From positions 1 to 55,879 of the IMG/VR virus record IMGVR_UViG_3300021090_000024: a stretch of 55,879 nucleotides of DNA. One strand, 5' to 3'. The stretch is from a virus. Of this stretch, positions 20,031 to 29,046 are shown piece after piece. The notes under the pieces were generated by a model, which worked only from the letters and a program-made list of their open reading frames with translations, was not told the origin of the DNA and ran no database searches. How positions within the stretch are numbered: the stretch's first letter is position 1; every line of letters starts with the position of its first letter. The position numbers were made by a program, and so were the translations under genes.

Positions 20031-21491
20031 ATGGCTAAGCCTAAAAACTATTGGGAGCGCGAACGTGAGCGGCGGCGCAATGCAAGCACCGACCGTCGTT
20101 CACAGCGCATTGCTGGTCAGGATGTTTCTAAGAAATTCCATCCCATAAATCGTGGACAGACGGATGCTTGGAACTCTGATGCCGATATAGTTGCGGCTAT
20201 TTCGGGGCATGGTGGCGGGAAATCACAGCTTGGGGCTTATTGGTTATTGCGCGAGGCTAAGCGCTGGCCAGGCGATACCTTTATCGTTGCAGGCCCTACT
20301 CACAACACGCTTGAAAAGTCTTCGATTCCTAAACTCAAGGCCATTCTTGCACTCCACGGATTACCGTGGGATTATGATCACAACGCCAAAATCGGGTTTC
20401 GCGTTCAGCAGAAACAATACATGCTACCCAAGGGCGGTATCATTTATTTTGGCTCTTGTGAAAAGCCTGGCTCGATGCAGGGCGCACATGCGCGTGCTTT
20501 TTGGATGGATGAGACAGTTGACACTGAATACTACGCTTTCGAGACATTATATGGCCGTGTCGCTTTCAATGAGGGCCGTGGGATTATTACATCGACTCCT
20601 TATGACATGGGGTGGCTCTACGGGCAGATTTATCAGCCTTGGATCGCTGCTGGTCGCCCCGATGCTGCCACGGCAAAAGACATTTTTGTGGCACAATGGA
20701 AGAGCGTCGATAATCCTGCATTCTCGAAGTCACGCTTCGAAAAACTACGGGCAAAGCTCGAACCATGGCGTTTCCGCTTGCTCTATGAGGGTGAGTTTGA
20801 GCGACCAATGGGTCTGGTTTATGATTGCTTCACGCCGGAGACTTGGGTTAAGCCGTTCGAGATTCCACCAGAATGGCCCCGCAAACTTGGTATAGACTTT
20901 GGGGTGGTCGACCCAACTGCTTGTATTTGGATGGCTCAAGCACCTGATAAAGTGTGGTACGCCTATGACGAATACTATCAAAGTGGTTGGATGCGCTTTG
21001 CTGATGAGATCGAATCAGATGCTCTTTCTGGTAAACATTCGACACAAATGGAAATGATTGACGAAATTGTGGCACGCTGCATTGCGCATGAAGAGAAGCC
21101 AAGGGCGGTCTATTGCGACGATTCTGGTAAGGACTACATCATGCAGGCCAAGGATAAGTTTTATGAAACCCTTGGCACTAATGCTGTGTATCCTGCACAT
21201 AAGAAGGACATCTCCTCTGGCATTCAGCGGTGTTATGGTCTGGTTCGCAGTGGCAAGTTTCGTATCTTCAATACCTTGAAATATTTTAGGAATGAAGTTG
21301 AGAGCTATAGCTATGAACTCGACAAGGATACAGGTGAGTTGGCTAAGGGTGCGGCTCCGAAGGATAAAAACAATCACCTTATGGACGCATGGCGTTATGC
21401 GGTTGTTGGTTCGCCGGATGAGGCCTTCAATAGTTTCGGCTACGGCAGTCTTGGCCCGAATGACAACTTCCGTATGCCAGGGTTGAGTTAA
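20031..21491 (+). CDS. terL: terminase large subunit
   Basis: 486-aa DNA-packaging motor. The ATPase domain has Walker A SGHGGGKS (58-65), Walker B AFWMDE with Asp160-Glu161, and coupling motif TSTP (187-190). The nuclease domain has LGIDFG (Asp289), a YCDDSG motif near 360 and HLMDAWRY near 450, supplying three metal-binding acidic positions. Full-length for the family. The N-terminus is basic and helical (NYWERERERRRN). It cuts concatemers and drives DNA into proheads. Confidence 0.95.
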   Translation: MAKPKNYWERERERRRNASTDRRSQRIAGQDVSKKFHPINRGQTDAWNSDADIVAAISGHGGGKSQLGAYWLLREAKRWPGDTFIVAGPTHNTLEKSSIPKLKAILALHGLPWDYDHNAKIGFRVQQKQYMLPKGGIIYFGSCEKPGSMQGAHARAFWMDETVDTEYYAFETLYGRVAFNEGRGIITSTPYDMGWLYGQIYQPWIAAGRPDAATAKDIFVAQWKSVDNPAFSKSRFEKLRAKLEPWRFRLLYEGEFERPMGLVYDCFTPETWVKPFEIPPEWPRKLGIDFGVVDPTACIWMAQAPDKVWYAYDEYYQSGWMRFADEIESDALSGKHSTQMEMIDEIVARCIAHEEKPRAVYCDDSGKDYIMQAKDKFYETLGTNAVYPAHKKDISSGIQRCYGLVRSGKFRIFNTLKYFRNEVESYSYELDKDTGELAKGAAPKDKNNHLMDAWRYAVVGSPDEAFNSFGYGSLGPNDNFRMPGLS

Positions 21492-21493
21492 AT

Positions 21494-21513
21494 AGTCGGC
21501 TGAGCGCTCGACA
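21494..21513 (+). repeat. TCGGCT motif, copy b
   Basis: AGTCGGCTGAGCGCTCGACA, two bases after the terL stop and about 30 bases before the next start, which lacks a ribosome site. See copy a. Confidence 0.6.
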
Positions 21514-21543
21514 GGGAAACATCTTCCGTCTTACCCTTGCTTT

Positions 21544-21801
21544 ATGGCGATTAAGAGAATTGTGCCTTTCATTACTACAGGAGACAACCATAAGGTTACT
21601 TTTGCGAACGGTGATAGGCAATTAGCAGATTGGGAGCAGCCCTACGCTACGGATAGACTCTCTATCGACTTGACTGGCAAGCCAATGGTTGAACTAAACT
21701 ACGAGGAGTGGTTAGAGAAGGTCTACCATACCATGTTGGTTAGACAGCAATTGGTGAATGAGGTGCGCAGTCAATATGCAGCGCACTTCAAGCGATTCTA
21801 A
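21544..21801 (+). CDS. hypothetical protein
   Basis: 85-aa protein MAIKRIVPFITTGDNHKVTF, mixed alpha/beta, with a helical C-terminus. No Shine-Dalgarno site is visible before ATG 21544, unusual here. Lies between terminase and structural genes, function unknown. Confidence 0.6.
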   Translation: MAIKRIVPFITTGDNHKVTFANGDRQLADWEQPYATDRLSIDLTGKPMVELNYEEWLEKVYHTMLVRQQLVNEVRSQYAAHFKRF

Positions 21802-21815
21802 CAAGGAGTAAAACG

Positions 21816-22457
21816 ATGACACGAGGATTAAAAGCAGTTATACCAGGTGTTGGCCGCAGCATTCGTGTCAAGGCAGATGAGATCGAATCTGGCGCGGTCG
21901 AAGCGGCGGCGTTGGGTGTAGGTGTATTGGTTCCAGAATACTTAGGGATACCTGATCTTGCCGTCGATGATCATTTTCTCAATTCAATCGATATGCAGGC
22001 GACGGCTTATACGCTTACTGCGACCACTCTTCCGGCAGGGAATCCTCCTCGAACATTGACCTTCACACATACTTCTGATGGCGGTGCGGACACACTTGGA
22101 AATGTTGTTGTGGAAGGCACTGATGGCGAGGATGCTGTGATTACTGAGACTGTTGCACTTGTTGCGGCTAGTGCGGTCACAAGTCTAAAAGCATTTAAGA
22201 CGGTCACATCTGTCATCACTGCGGGTTGGGTGACTAACGGTGCGGCTGATCAGATTAAGGTCGGCTTTGGTGCTGGTCTTGGTTTAACGCGTCGCCTCAC
22301 AGCAGATGCCCAGGTATTCTTGGCAATGCTGGCTGGTTTGGTACGTTTACCTGATGCCATCAGCACTGATGTAACTGACATTGCTCTGAATTGGATTAGT
22401 CTAACCGGCGGCACTTACGACGGTGCAAAAGAAGCCCGTGCAATACTGGTGCTATAA
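21816..22457 (+). CDS. structural protein candidate, beta-sandwich type
   Basis: 213-aa protein with AAGGAG upstream. The centre (about 60-150) reads as a Thr/Val-rich beta domain (RTLTFTHTSDGGADTLGNVV, VTSLKAFKTVTSVI), a pattern I recognise from phage head or fibre accessory proteins. It lies between terminase and portal, so a capsid decoration or head role is plausible. Confidence 0.6.
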   Translation: MTRGLKAVIPGVGRSIRVKADEIESGAVEAAALGVGVLVPEYLGIPDLAVDDHFLNSIDMQATAYTLTATTLPAGNPPRTLTFTHTSDGGADTLGNVVVEGTDGEDAVITETVALVAASAVTSLKAFKTVTSVITAGWVTNGAADQIKVGFGAGLGLTRRLTADAQVFLAMLAGLVRLPDAISTDVTDIALNWISLTGGTYDGAKEARAILVL

Positions 22458-22469
22458 GGGAGCCACATA

Positions 22470-22859
22470 ATGGACATTGTTAAGAACATTTTTCGTAATG
22501 TAGGTCGTTTGGTGCATGGCTTTCGTGTGGGCCTTAATTTTACTAAGGCTTCAGATGGGACTTATACACTTACTCCCTCAATTGCAGCAGACCGTAATGT
22601 ACTGATTGCGGTTAAAGTCACAGAGACATTTGCTGCTGGCGACGGCGCTAAGCCGACATTCAAAATCGGTCAGACAGGTTCCACAAGCAAATTTGCGGCG
22701 ACAACTGCCTTTTCTGTCAGCGCCATTATGGGGGATGTACTGATATTCTCTGGCGTTTTGTCATCGGGTGCTGCCCTGCTTGTGACAGTAACAGCCGCTA
22801 CAGGCACCGCGACTGGTGCACTTGCGGTTGAGGCAATTGTCTTGCCTGCCACGGTATAA
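22470..22859 (+). CDS. structural protein candidate
   Basis: 129-aa protein with an amphipathic N-terminus (MDIVKNIFRNVGRLVHGFRV) followed by a Thr/Ala/Val-rich beta domain. AGGGAG upstream. Placed between a similar beta-domain protein and the portal, hence probably a virion protein. No family recognised. Confidence 0.55.
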   Translation: MDIVKNIFRNVGRLVHGFRVGLNFTKASDGTYTLTPSIAADRNVLIAVKVTETFAAGDGAKPTFKIGQTGSTSKFAATTAFSVSAIMGDVLIFSGVLSSGAALLVTVTAATGTATGALAVEAIVLPATV

Positions 22860-22881
22860 GCCGGAGGGAGGCACTTTTACT

Positions 22882-24369
22882 GTGCCACGTAATTTTCGAT
22901 TTGAATCACAGCCAGAACTGATAAAGGCGACGCCAGAACGTCTTGCAGAACGCAAGGTCGGTCTGGCGATTTTGCCTATTCCGAACACTCCGGCTGCTAA
23001 GCGTGATGTAAAACTCTATCGTGCATGGGCAGATCAGAATGAATGGATTCGTGCTGCAATCAATCATCGTAAATTTCAGGTCTCTAGCGCGCCGTGGGAT
23101 ATTGTTCCTATTGATTCGGAAGCCCAATACGATTTATCGACCCAACTTCGCATGATTGATCTACTTCAGCACCCTAATCCTGCTACAGACGGCTTCCGCA
23201 CCCTTATGGAGAAGAACGTTGAGGACATTCTAGTTTTGGATGCTGGCTGTATTGAAACAGTACGCACCTATCGCGGCATCCCTGCGCAGCTATGGAATGT
23301 CGATGGTGCCACCATGCGTGTGAGTCAGACATGGATGGGTGATGAGGATGAGCCGCGTTACTTCTGGTATCCTAATGGTCGTTTTGGCGCAGCCTTGCTC
23401 GATAAAGACTTGATGTATATGATGCAGAATCCGTCTACACATCGTGTGTTGGGCTTGTCTCCTCTTGAAACCTTGCGCGAAACAATTGATGCAGAAATGC
23501 AGGCGTCACGGTATAACAAGGGCCAAGTTATGCAAGCTCCTCCGCATGGGATTATTCATCTTGGCGAAGATGCAACTGTGGAGAATGTAGATCAATTCGA
23601 GCGCTACTGGCGAGCAGAAATTGCCGGTATCAAGACAACAGCCGTTATAGGCGGAACTAAAGACCCCAAGTTCTTGAGTTTCGGTCGCTCACAGCGTGAC
23701 ATGCAGTTTCTTCAGTGGCAGAGTTATTTGATCCGTAAGATTGCGGCGGTATTCGGCATCTCACCGCAGGATTTGGGCATCTTATTCGATGTCAACCGCG
23801 CCAATGCGGAGACACAGGCTGATCTATCTGAGGATCGCGGTCTGCGTCCCTTGATTAGTTTGATCGAATCCTATATCAATCGTGAGGTTATCGGCAACTT
23901 CCAGCGTCAGAAGGCTAAGCAGATGTTCTATCAGGGAACAATGACTGGTCAAACAATGGCTAATGCAATTGCATTGAGTTATCTCGATACGCGTACAGAG
24001 TCACGGTTGAAATTATTCAAGCAATTGACTGAGGCCAATGTTACGAATTTGGCCTTCCGATTTAAGATTCCCTCCGGTCGGAATACCGCAGCGCGCGCGG
24101 CGACGCATAAACTGGAACTTGGTGGGATTCCGTGGCAGACGGTTAATAAGGTACGTGACGAGGAATTAGAAGACCCTGTAGAGGGTGGCGATGAAATCAT
24201 TGTGATGACGCCGCTTGGCCCTGTGCGTTTGTCAACCATTACCGGTGCGACACAGCCAAATACCTTGGAGCAGGCATTCATTCAGAATTCTATATATGAG
24301 CGCAAGATAATTATTGGGTCTGGTAAGAAATCGGCTGAAGACTCGACAAGCGAAGCAGAGCTAGGCTAG
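22882..24369 (+). CDS. portal protein
   Basis: 495-aa portal from GTG 22882 (GGAGGGAGG about 11 bases upstream). Typical portal features are WIRAAINHRKFQVSSAPWDI, a GLSPLETLRETIDAEMQ helix, and the crown/stem region FLQWQSYLIRKIAAVFGISPQ followed by NRANAETQADLSEDRGLRP. The portal is the dodecameric channel at one head vertex through which terminase pumps DNA. The C-terminus is acidic, and its last codons contain motif copy c. Confidence 0.9.
   Translation: MPRNFRFESQPELIKATPERLAERKVGLAILPIPNTPAAKRDVKLYRAWADQNEWIRAAINHRKFQVSSAPWDIVPIDSEAQYDLSTQLRMIDLLQHPNPATDGFRTLMEKNVEDILVLDAGCIETVRTYRGIPAQLWNVDGATMRVSQTWMGDEDEPRYFWYPNGRFGAALLDKDLMYMMQNPSTHRVLGLSPLETLRETIDAEMQASRYNKGQVMQAPPHGIIHLGEDATVENVDQFERYWRAEIAGIKTTAVIGGTKDPKFLSFGRSQRDMQFLQWQSYLIRKIAAVFGISPQDLGILFDVNRANAETQADLSEDRGLRPLISLIESYINREVIGNFQRQKAKQMFYQGTMTGQTMANAIALSYLDTRTESRLKLFKQLTEANVTNLAFRFKIPSGRNTAARAATHKLELGGIPWQTVNKVRDEELEDPVEGGDEIIVMTPLGPVRLSTITGATQPNTLEQAFIQNSIYERKIIIGSGKKSAEDSTSEAELG
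24329..24348 (+). repeat. TCGGCT motif, copy c
   Basis: AATCGGCTGAAGACTCGACA, lying inside the last 15 codons of the portal gene (read as KSAEDST), about 40 bases before the protease start. See copy a. Confidence 0.55.
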
Positions 24370-24370
24370 T

Positions 24371-26374
24371 GTGATTGATATGGCGAACATGCAACAGCCA
24401 ACGCGATTCGATATTCTTCTTGGCGCTGTTAAGGCAGTTGACGAGGGCGGCTCTCCGCGCATAATTTGTACGGCATCGTCTGACGTAGTTGACCTTGGCG
24501 TAGATCGTTTCATGTTGTCTGCGCTCGAACAGATGGCCGTTACTTTCCCTGGTATGGCAATCTTTTTGAACCACAAATACGTGGTGCCAGAGGATGTGTT
24601 CGGTGCCGTAACAAAGGCCACAATTGTAGATCGGGAAGGCCATCACGATCTCGATCTTGAGATTGCAGTCGATACGCATAATGAACGGGCAATGGTGGTT
24701 TATCGCCAGATTCAGTCCGGCGTGAAGTTGGGTGTGAGTGTTGGTGTTTTGGTTTTGGATGCCGAATATTCCAGCGAAAAAGTGGACGGCAAGAAGATTT
24801 TGAATATTAAAAGCGTCAATACGTTGGAGGCCAGCATTGTTGGCATTCCAGCTAATCGTCGGTCTTGGGTGCAAGGTGCTCTTAAAGCAGCCAGTATGTA
24901 CTTCGAAGGCGAGACGCGTGAACTCCTTGAAAAGCTGGCGAATTCGATTCAGACCAGCGACGGAGGTACAGTAATGGAACTCGATGAACTAGCTGCTTTT
25001 GAAAAAGACGAAGATGTGCAAGTTCCTACTCCTGAAGAGGACGTAGAGGATGCGCCTACTCCTGATGAAGAAGGCGCTGAGGAAGATGAGCCGGAGATTG
25101 TCGAAGATGCGGTTGTAGAGATGGCACCTGTGCTGGCAGAAGTTACGGACTCCCCCGCAGTAAATGCTGAAGCAGTAGAAACGATAGTCGAGGATTCGGC
25201 GGAGCAGATCGTTACGGAACCGGAAGCAGAGCTTGCCGTGCCAGAGGAGCGACCCGAAGCTGAATCAGTATCGGTCATACTTGCTCGGCAGCGGTTAAAG
25301 CACGCTGACAAGAATCGTAAATGGTACGACATTACTGTAAAGGATGCCGAGCCAGATGATCTTGCAGCAGAAACCGAGGATTCGGTATCTCGTGTTGCAG
25401 AAGTCCTCATTTATGATTCTATCGGTGGCGCTGAGACTACTCAAGCCTTCGTTAATGCTGTTGATTCATTGGATGTGGAGCGCATTAACTTGCGTATCAA
25501 TAGTCCTGGCGGCATTATCGATGACGGGATCGCTATTCGAAATGCTCTATCTCGAAACAAGGCGGATGTTTACACATACGTTGAAGGTCTAGCAGCTTCG
25601 ATGGCATCGATCATTGCAATGGTTGGTAAAGAGTGCATTATGGCTCCTGACTCTATGATGATGATTCATGAGCCTTGGGGCTGTGCAATGGGTGATGCGA
25701 GTATCTTCGAAAAAGAAGCACGCATTCTCAACAAGTATGCTAATCAACTTGCCGGTGTGTACGCGAATAAGGCTGGCGGTGATCGTGAAGAATGGCGCGA
25801 TGTGATGCGCATTGAGTCATGGTACAGTGCTGAAGAAGCAGTAGATGCCGGTCTTGCTGAACGTGTTGGCGGCGAATCTGATGGCTATAAGGCTCCAAAG
25901 AAAAAGCCAATGCCTGGGGAAGAGCCGGAAGAAGAGCCAATGCATAAGGGCTTTGATGTCGACATTTTTACATTGTTCAAGAATGCACCTGTTTCGGCGA
26001 AGCGTTTCTTCACGCGAGAGTTCGTGCCAGAGCTTGTGGCCACTGTCGATCCGACAGAAATGACACAGATGGCTATTGGCATTAGCGGCTTGTCGACTGC
26101 TCTGCGTACAGCGCAGAAGGACAACGATTCTCTACGTGATAAATTGCTAGATAAGGAAACAGCCGTAACTACTCTTGAAACTGAGCGTGCGACCTTGTTT
26201 AAGGAAGTGCAGGAACTTATGGTGCATGTTAACCGTGTGCTTGACACGCCAATGCCTCGCCGTACAAGTGCGGTTTTCGCAAATGCTATCGAGGGAATTG
26301 CAAGTAAATGGCCTTGGTTGGACGAGCGCATTGTAGCACAGCTTGCACGGACAGAAGGTGAACCATCTAGCTAA
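24371..26374 (+). CDS. dual prohead protease with scaffold-like C-terminus
   Basis: 667-aa protein (GTG 24371 or ATG 24380). Residues 8-175 resemble an HK97-type (S78/U35) prohead protease: FLNHKY with His68 followed by VFGAV, then KLGVSVGV with Ser123, and TLEASIVGIPANRRS. An acidic linker covers about 205-300. Residues 318-500 form a ClpP-like (S14) protease: INSPGG, GLAASMAS with Ser410, and MIHEPWG with His433. The last 100 residues include a coiled-coil (DSLRDKLLDKETAVTTLETE) like a scaffold domain. Carrying both protease folds in one chain is unusual. It should process the head during maturation. Confidence 0.85.
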   Translation: MIDMANMQQPTRFDILLGAVKAVDEGGSPRIICTASSDVVDLGVDRFMLSALEQMAVTFPGMAIFLNHKYVVPEDVFGAVTKATIVDREGHHDLDLEIAVDTHNERAMVVYRQIQSGVKLGVSVGVLVLDAEYSSEKVDGKKILNIKSVNTLEASIVGIPANRRSWVQGALKAASMYFEGETRELLEKLANSIQTSDGGTVMELDELAAFEKDEDVQVPTPEEDVEDAPTPDEEGAEEDEPEIVEDAVVEMAPVLAEVTDSPAVNAEAVETIVEDSAEQIVTEPEAELAVPEERPEAESVSVILARQRLKHADKNRKWYDITVKDAEPDDLAAETEDSVSRVAEVLIYDSIGGAETTQAFVNAVDSLDVERINLRINSPGGIIDDGIAIRNALSRNKADVYTYVEGLAASMASIIAMVGKECIMAPDSMMMIHEPWGCAMGDASIFEKEARILNKYANQLAGVYANKAGGDREEWRDVMRIESWYSAEEAVDAGLAERVGGESDGYKAPKKKPMPGEEPEEEPMHKGFDVDIFTLFKNAPVSAKRFFTREFVPELVATVDPTEMTQMAIGISGLSTALRTAQKDNDSLRDKLLDKETAVTTLETERATLFKEVQELMVHVNRVLDTPMPRRTSAVFANAIEGIASKWPWLDERIVAQLARTEGEPSS

Positions 26375-27093
26375 TGACAGCACGAATTTATGGCCTTATT
26401 GATCCAGATACAATGGAGCTACGTTATGTTGGTCAGACACAGATGCCTTGGCCTAAACGTTTAGCTTGCCATATAAGGGCTGCTAAAAAGGGTCAGACAT
26501 ATGTCCACAATTGGATAAACTCCTGTGTTACCGCTCCTCTTTTGATTACTTTAGAACGCGATCCAATGGATTTGGATGAAGCCGAACGCCGATGGATTAA
26601 AGAAATGTTAGCGCAGGGCGCGCGTCTTACTAATATTTCTTCAGGTGGTGCTGGTATAACTGCGGCTGTCCGTATAAGCCAGCGCATAGCGCATTTGGGT
26701 AAAACTGTTTCTTGTCCTCCTCCTTCTTGGCTTGGTCGCCATCATACTTTAGAATCATGTATGGCAATAAGCAAAGCAAGAATGGGAATGCGCTTTTCTG
26801 TTGAGCATCGGGCGGCAATTAGTGCAGCACAGATTGGTGTTCCTTTAAGCGATGCTAAACTGGCACAGCTATCTAAACTGAGCGCTGGAAATATTGGAAA
26901 GAAATTTCCAGGTCGTGGTACTGGCAGGAGTCCAACTGCGGAAACTAGAGAAAAGATTAGTGCGTCACAGATGGGTAAAATTATTTCAGATGAAACTCGT
27001 GCTTATCAAAGTGCTGCACATTTAGGTAAGCCTTGGAGCGACATCCGGCGGGCAGCTTATATGCGTAAGTATGGGCTAGCTTTTCAAGAATAA
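26374..27093 (+). CDS. GIY-YIG homing endonuclease
   Basis: 239-aa protein whose ATG overlaps the protease stop (TAATGA). The GIY-YIG catalytic module is at residues 5-60: IYGLID then RYVGQT, an Arg after it (KRLACH) and a Glu in the ERRWIKE helix. Several NUMOD3-type DNA-binding repeats follow (SKARMGMRFSVEHRAAIS, REKISASQMGK, plus similar). Free-standing homing nucleases of this kind insert between phage genes and spread by cutting uninserted relatives. It separates protease from capsid, and its TAA directly precedes motif copy d. Codons look less optimised than in the capsid gene. Confidence 0.88.
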   Translation: MTARIYGLIDPDTMELRYVGQTQMPWPKRLACHIRAAKKGQTYVHNWINSCVTAPLLITLERDPMDLDEAERRWIKEMLAQGARLTNISSGGAGITAAVRISQRIAHLGKTVSCPPPSWLGRHHTLESCMAISKARMGMRFSVEHRAAISAAQIGVPLSDAKLAQLSKLSAGNIGKKFPGRGTGRSPTAETREKISASQMGKIISDETRAYQSAAHLGKPWSDIRRAAYMRKYGLAFQE

Positions 27094-27111
27094 TCGGCTG
27101 AGGACTTGCGC
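27092..27111 (+). repeat. TCGGCT motif, copy d
   Basis: AATCGGCTGAGGACTTGCGC, beginning within the stop codon of the GIY-YIG gene, in the 93-base leader of the capsid gene. See copy a. Confidence 0.65.
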
Positions 27112-27186
27112 GCTCCATATGCAATACATGAGAATGGCCTTGTAAGCGTAAAAGCAACAAGCCAAACTCCTAAAGGAGAAACGAAG

Positions 27187-28485
27187 ATGGCAACTGAAAA
27201 CGACAACCCAATTGGCGATGTGCGCACAGCTAGCGGCTTGCTCAAGGACATTGCTCCTTTGATCGAGAAGTGGGCTGCGCAGACCGCTCCTGATCCAACT
27301 CAGGTGGCCGCTCCTTCTGCACCGGAAACGCGTGCGGCAGAGAAGACTTTCGAGGAAATGCTCGATCTGCGTACCAATTTGATTAAGCAGAACGATGCCG
27401 TTCTCCATCGCATGATTGGCTATCAGTTGGTCAAGGGTGCACGTGAGAAGCAGGGTATATCTCTGCACCAGTGGCTTGGCGGAGATCGCCACGCATTGGC
27501 AGCACTTCAGTCTGATCCAATCATCTCAAAGGCACTCGATACGGCAGTGGGTTCTGCCCTGATTCGTCAGGACTTGGAGCCTTTGCTCTACGCAGCTTTT
27601 GTGCGGAAGTTCCCGTTGTGGGATCGTATTCGGAAGGAGCCATCTAACGGTTTGGTTCACGCCTACAACCGTACCGATGCTGCACCGGACGCATCCTTCA
27701 TCTCTGAACTTGGTGCTGTTCCAAGCGGTAATGGTGTCTACACACGTGCAGTCGCCAATGTCGCTATCGCAGCCATCAAGGTTGGGGTATCGGTGAAGAT
27801 GCAGCTAGCGGCTATGGCCGGTGGCGGTGGCTGGAACCCTGAGACTGAAGAGATTGCAAATGGTTTGACTGGTCTGCGGCGTAAGCTTCAGCGCACAGTC
27901 TTCAGTGGCAACTCATCTGTTCCTGGTAAGGTCGCAACCGATCCTGAAGGTCTGTTCGACATCAATGGTTTTGACGGTCTACGTGGGTTGATTCCCGCAG
28001 CCAACAAGACCTTGCATGATCCGGCAAACTTTAGCCTGACTCAGGACTTCAACAACGCGGATTCCGTGTTGTCAGTGTTCGGCGGAATGGCCTCCATCTT
28101 GGTGATGGATACTCGTGACAAGACGTTGTGGATGAACGAGCTTGAAGTTGCTGAGCGCATTCAGTTGCCTCAGTTGAGCCTCGTGCCTGGTCTTCCAAAC
28201 ATCACAGGTATCAACCTTGGCAACTCCGGTGAAGTTCCGGTTCTTGGAATTCCTGGTGACGAGATTGGTCACTACACCTTCGGCGGCGACGATGTTCGCG
28301 ACGCGTACCTTTTGGACGAGTCAACTATCACCGTCCCGTTCTTGGGCAGCGATATGCCAACCATCTTGGACATTCCAACGGGTACGGACGGTACTTTGAG
28401 CCATGTCTTCATCCTCTTCCAGATGGCAGGTTTGGCGGCAAAGATTCCGAACTACCTCTCAGCACTGCGTATCCCAACCCCATAA
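27187..28485 (+). CDS. major capsid protein
   Basis: 432-aa protein. ATG 27187 follows AAAGGAG. Upstream in-frame codons are open but lack a ribosome site. The N-terminal 90 residues are helical and charged, like an HK97 delta domain. Features such as LDTAVGSALIRQDLEPLLY, NRTDAAPDASFISELGAVPS and a central ILVMDTRDKTLWMNE fit an HK97-fold shell protein. Position after the protease supports it. Codon use is strongly biased to favoured codons, as expected for the most abundant virion protein. Confidence 0.85.
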   Translation: MATENDNPIGDVRTASGLLKDIAPLIEKWAAQTAPDPTQVAAPSAPETRAAEKTFEEMLDLRTNLIKQNDAVLHRMIGYQLVKGAREKQGISLHQWLGGDRHALAALQSDPIISKALDTAVGSALIRQDLEPLLYAAFVRKFPLWDRIRKEPSNGLVHAYNRTDAAPDASFISELGAVPSGNGVYTRAVANVAIAAIKVGVSVKMQLAAMAGGGGWNPETEEIANGLTGLRRKLQRTVFSGNSSVPGKVATDPEGLFDINGFDGLRGLIPAANKTLHDPANFSLTQDFNNADSVLSVFGGMASILVMDTRDKTLWMNELEVAERIQLPQLSLVPGLPNITGINLGNSGEVPVLGIPGDEIGHYTFGGDDVRDAYLLDESTITVPFLGSDMPTILDIPTGTDGTLSHVFILFQMAGLAAKIPNYLSALRIPTP

Positions 28486-28520
28486 GGGTTGGGGTGATGT
28501 AGGCAACGAAAGTTCCATCA
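28473..28520 (+). promoter_or_regulatory. tandem hairpins at the end of the capsid gene
   Basis: CCCAACCC (28473-28480) pairs with GGGTTGGG (28486-28493) across the capsid stop. GGTGATG (from about 28492) pairs with CATCACC (about 28514-28520). The two hairpins share bases, so they are alternatives. There is no T-run. mRNA stabilisation or attenuation between capsid and the next gene is likely. Confidence 0.6.
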
Positions 28521-28540
28521 CCTGACTAAGGAGAACGACA

Positions 28541-28978
28541 ATGACGATTACAGCATTTCAGACAAACAGCGAGACTAATCTCGCTAATATGGCGGCAGAC
28601 TTGCTGGCATTCTTTGGCACAGACCTTGATGGTGCCACAGATTCCAATGAGAATGCACAGATTCTCACAGTGATGTGGGCATTGGTCAAGGTTATCAAGG
28701 CTCGCCAGCACGCGGCACCTCATGTTGCCGCCGACGCAGGCAAGCTTGGGCGGGATCGTCTGTTCGAGCTTATTGGTGGCCACACAGCTAATGCATTCAT
28801 GGCGCTCGTCAACCAGATTGACGAGGTGTACAACGAGTTCTACGTCGCCTTCAACAGCGTCGACCAGAATCTCACGAATGATGACGATGAGATTTGGGGA
28901 ACAGCGCTTGGTACACGTGGCCCTGTGGGTGGCCCAATCTTGGGTTCGCCGAATTACACGGCTGGTCTCAGTCCGTAA
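28541..28978 (+). CDS. head-associated hypothetical protein
   Basis: 145-aa protein with AAGGAG upstream. Mainly helical (NLANMAADLLAFFGTDLD, MWALVKVIKARQH) with an acidic stretch and a Gly/Pro-rich C-terminus. Between capsid and connector genes and followed by a terminator, it is probably a minor head protein. No family recognised. Confidence 0.6.
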   Translation: MTITAFQTNSETNLANMAADLLAFFGTDLDGATDSNENAQILTVMWALVKVIKARQHAAPHVAADAGKLGRDRLFELIGGHTANAFMALVNQIDEVYNEFYVAFNSVDQNLTNDDDEIWGTALGTRGPVGGPILGSPNYTAGLSP

Positions 28979-28997
28979 TCTCGGTAAGATGGAATTT

Positions 28998-29035
28998 AAG
29001 AGGCGGAGCGCTATACGCTTCGTCTCTTTTGTTTT
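28998..29035 (+). terminator. intrinsic terminator after the head genes
   Basis: A 13-base arm (28998-29010) pairs with 29016-29028 around a 5-base loop with one or two mismatches, followed by TTGTTTTG. This should reduce transcription from the highly expressed capsid region into the connector genes. Confidence 0.8.
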
Positions 29036-29046
29036 GAGGGACACTA

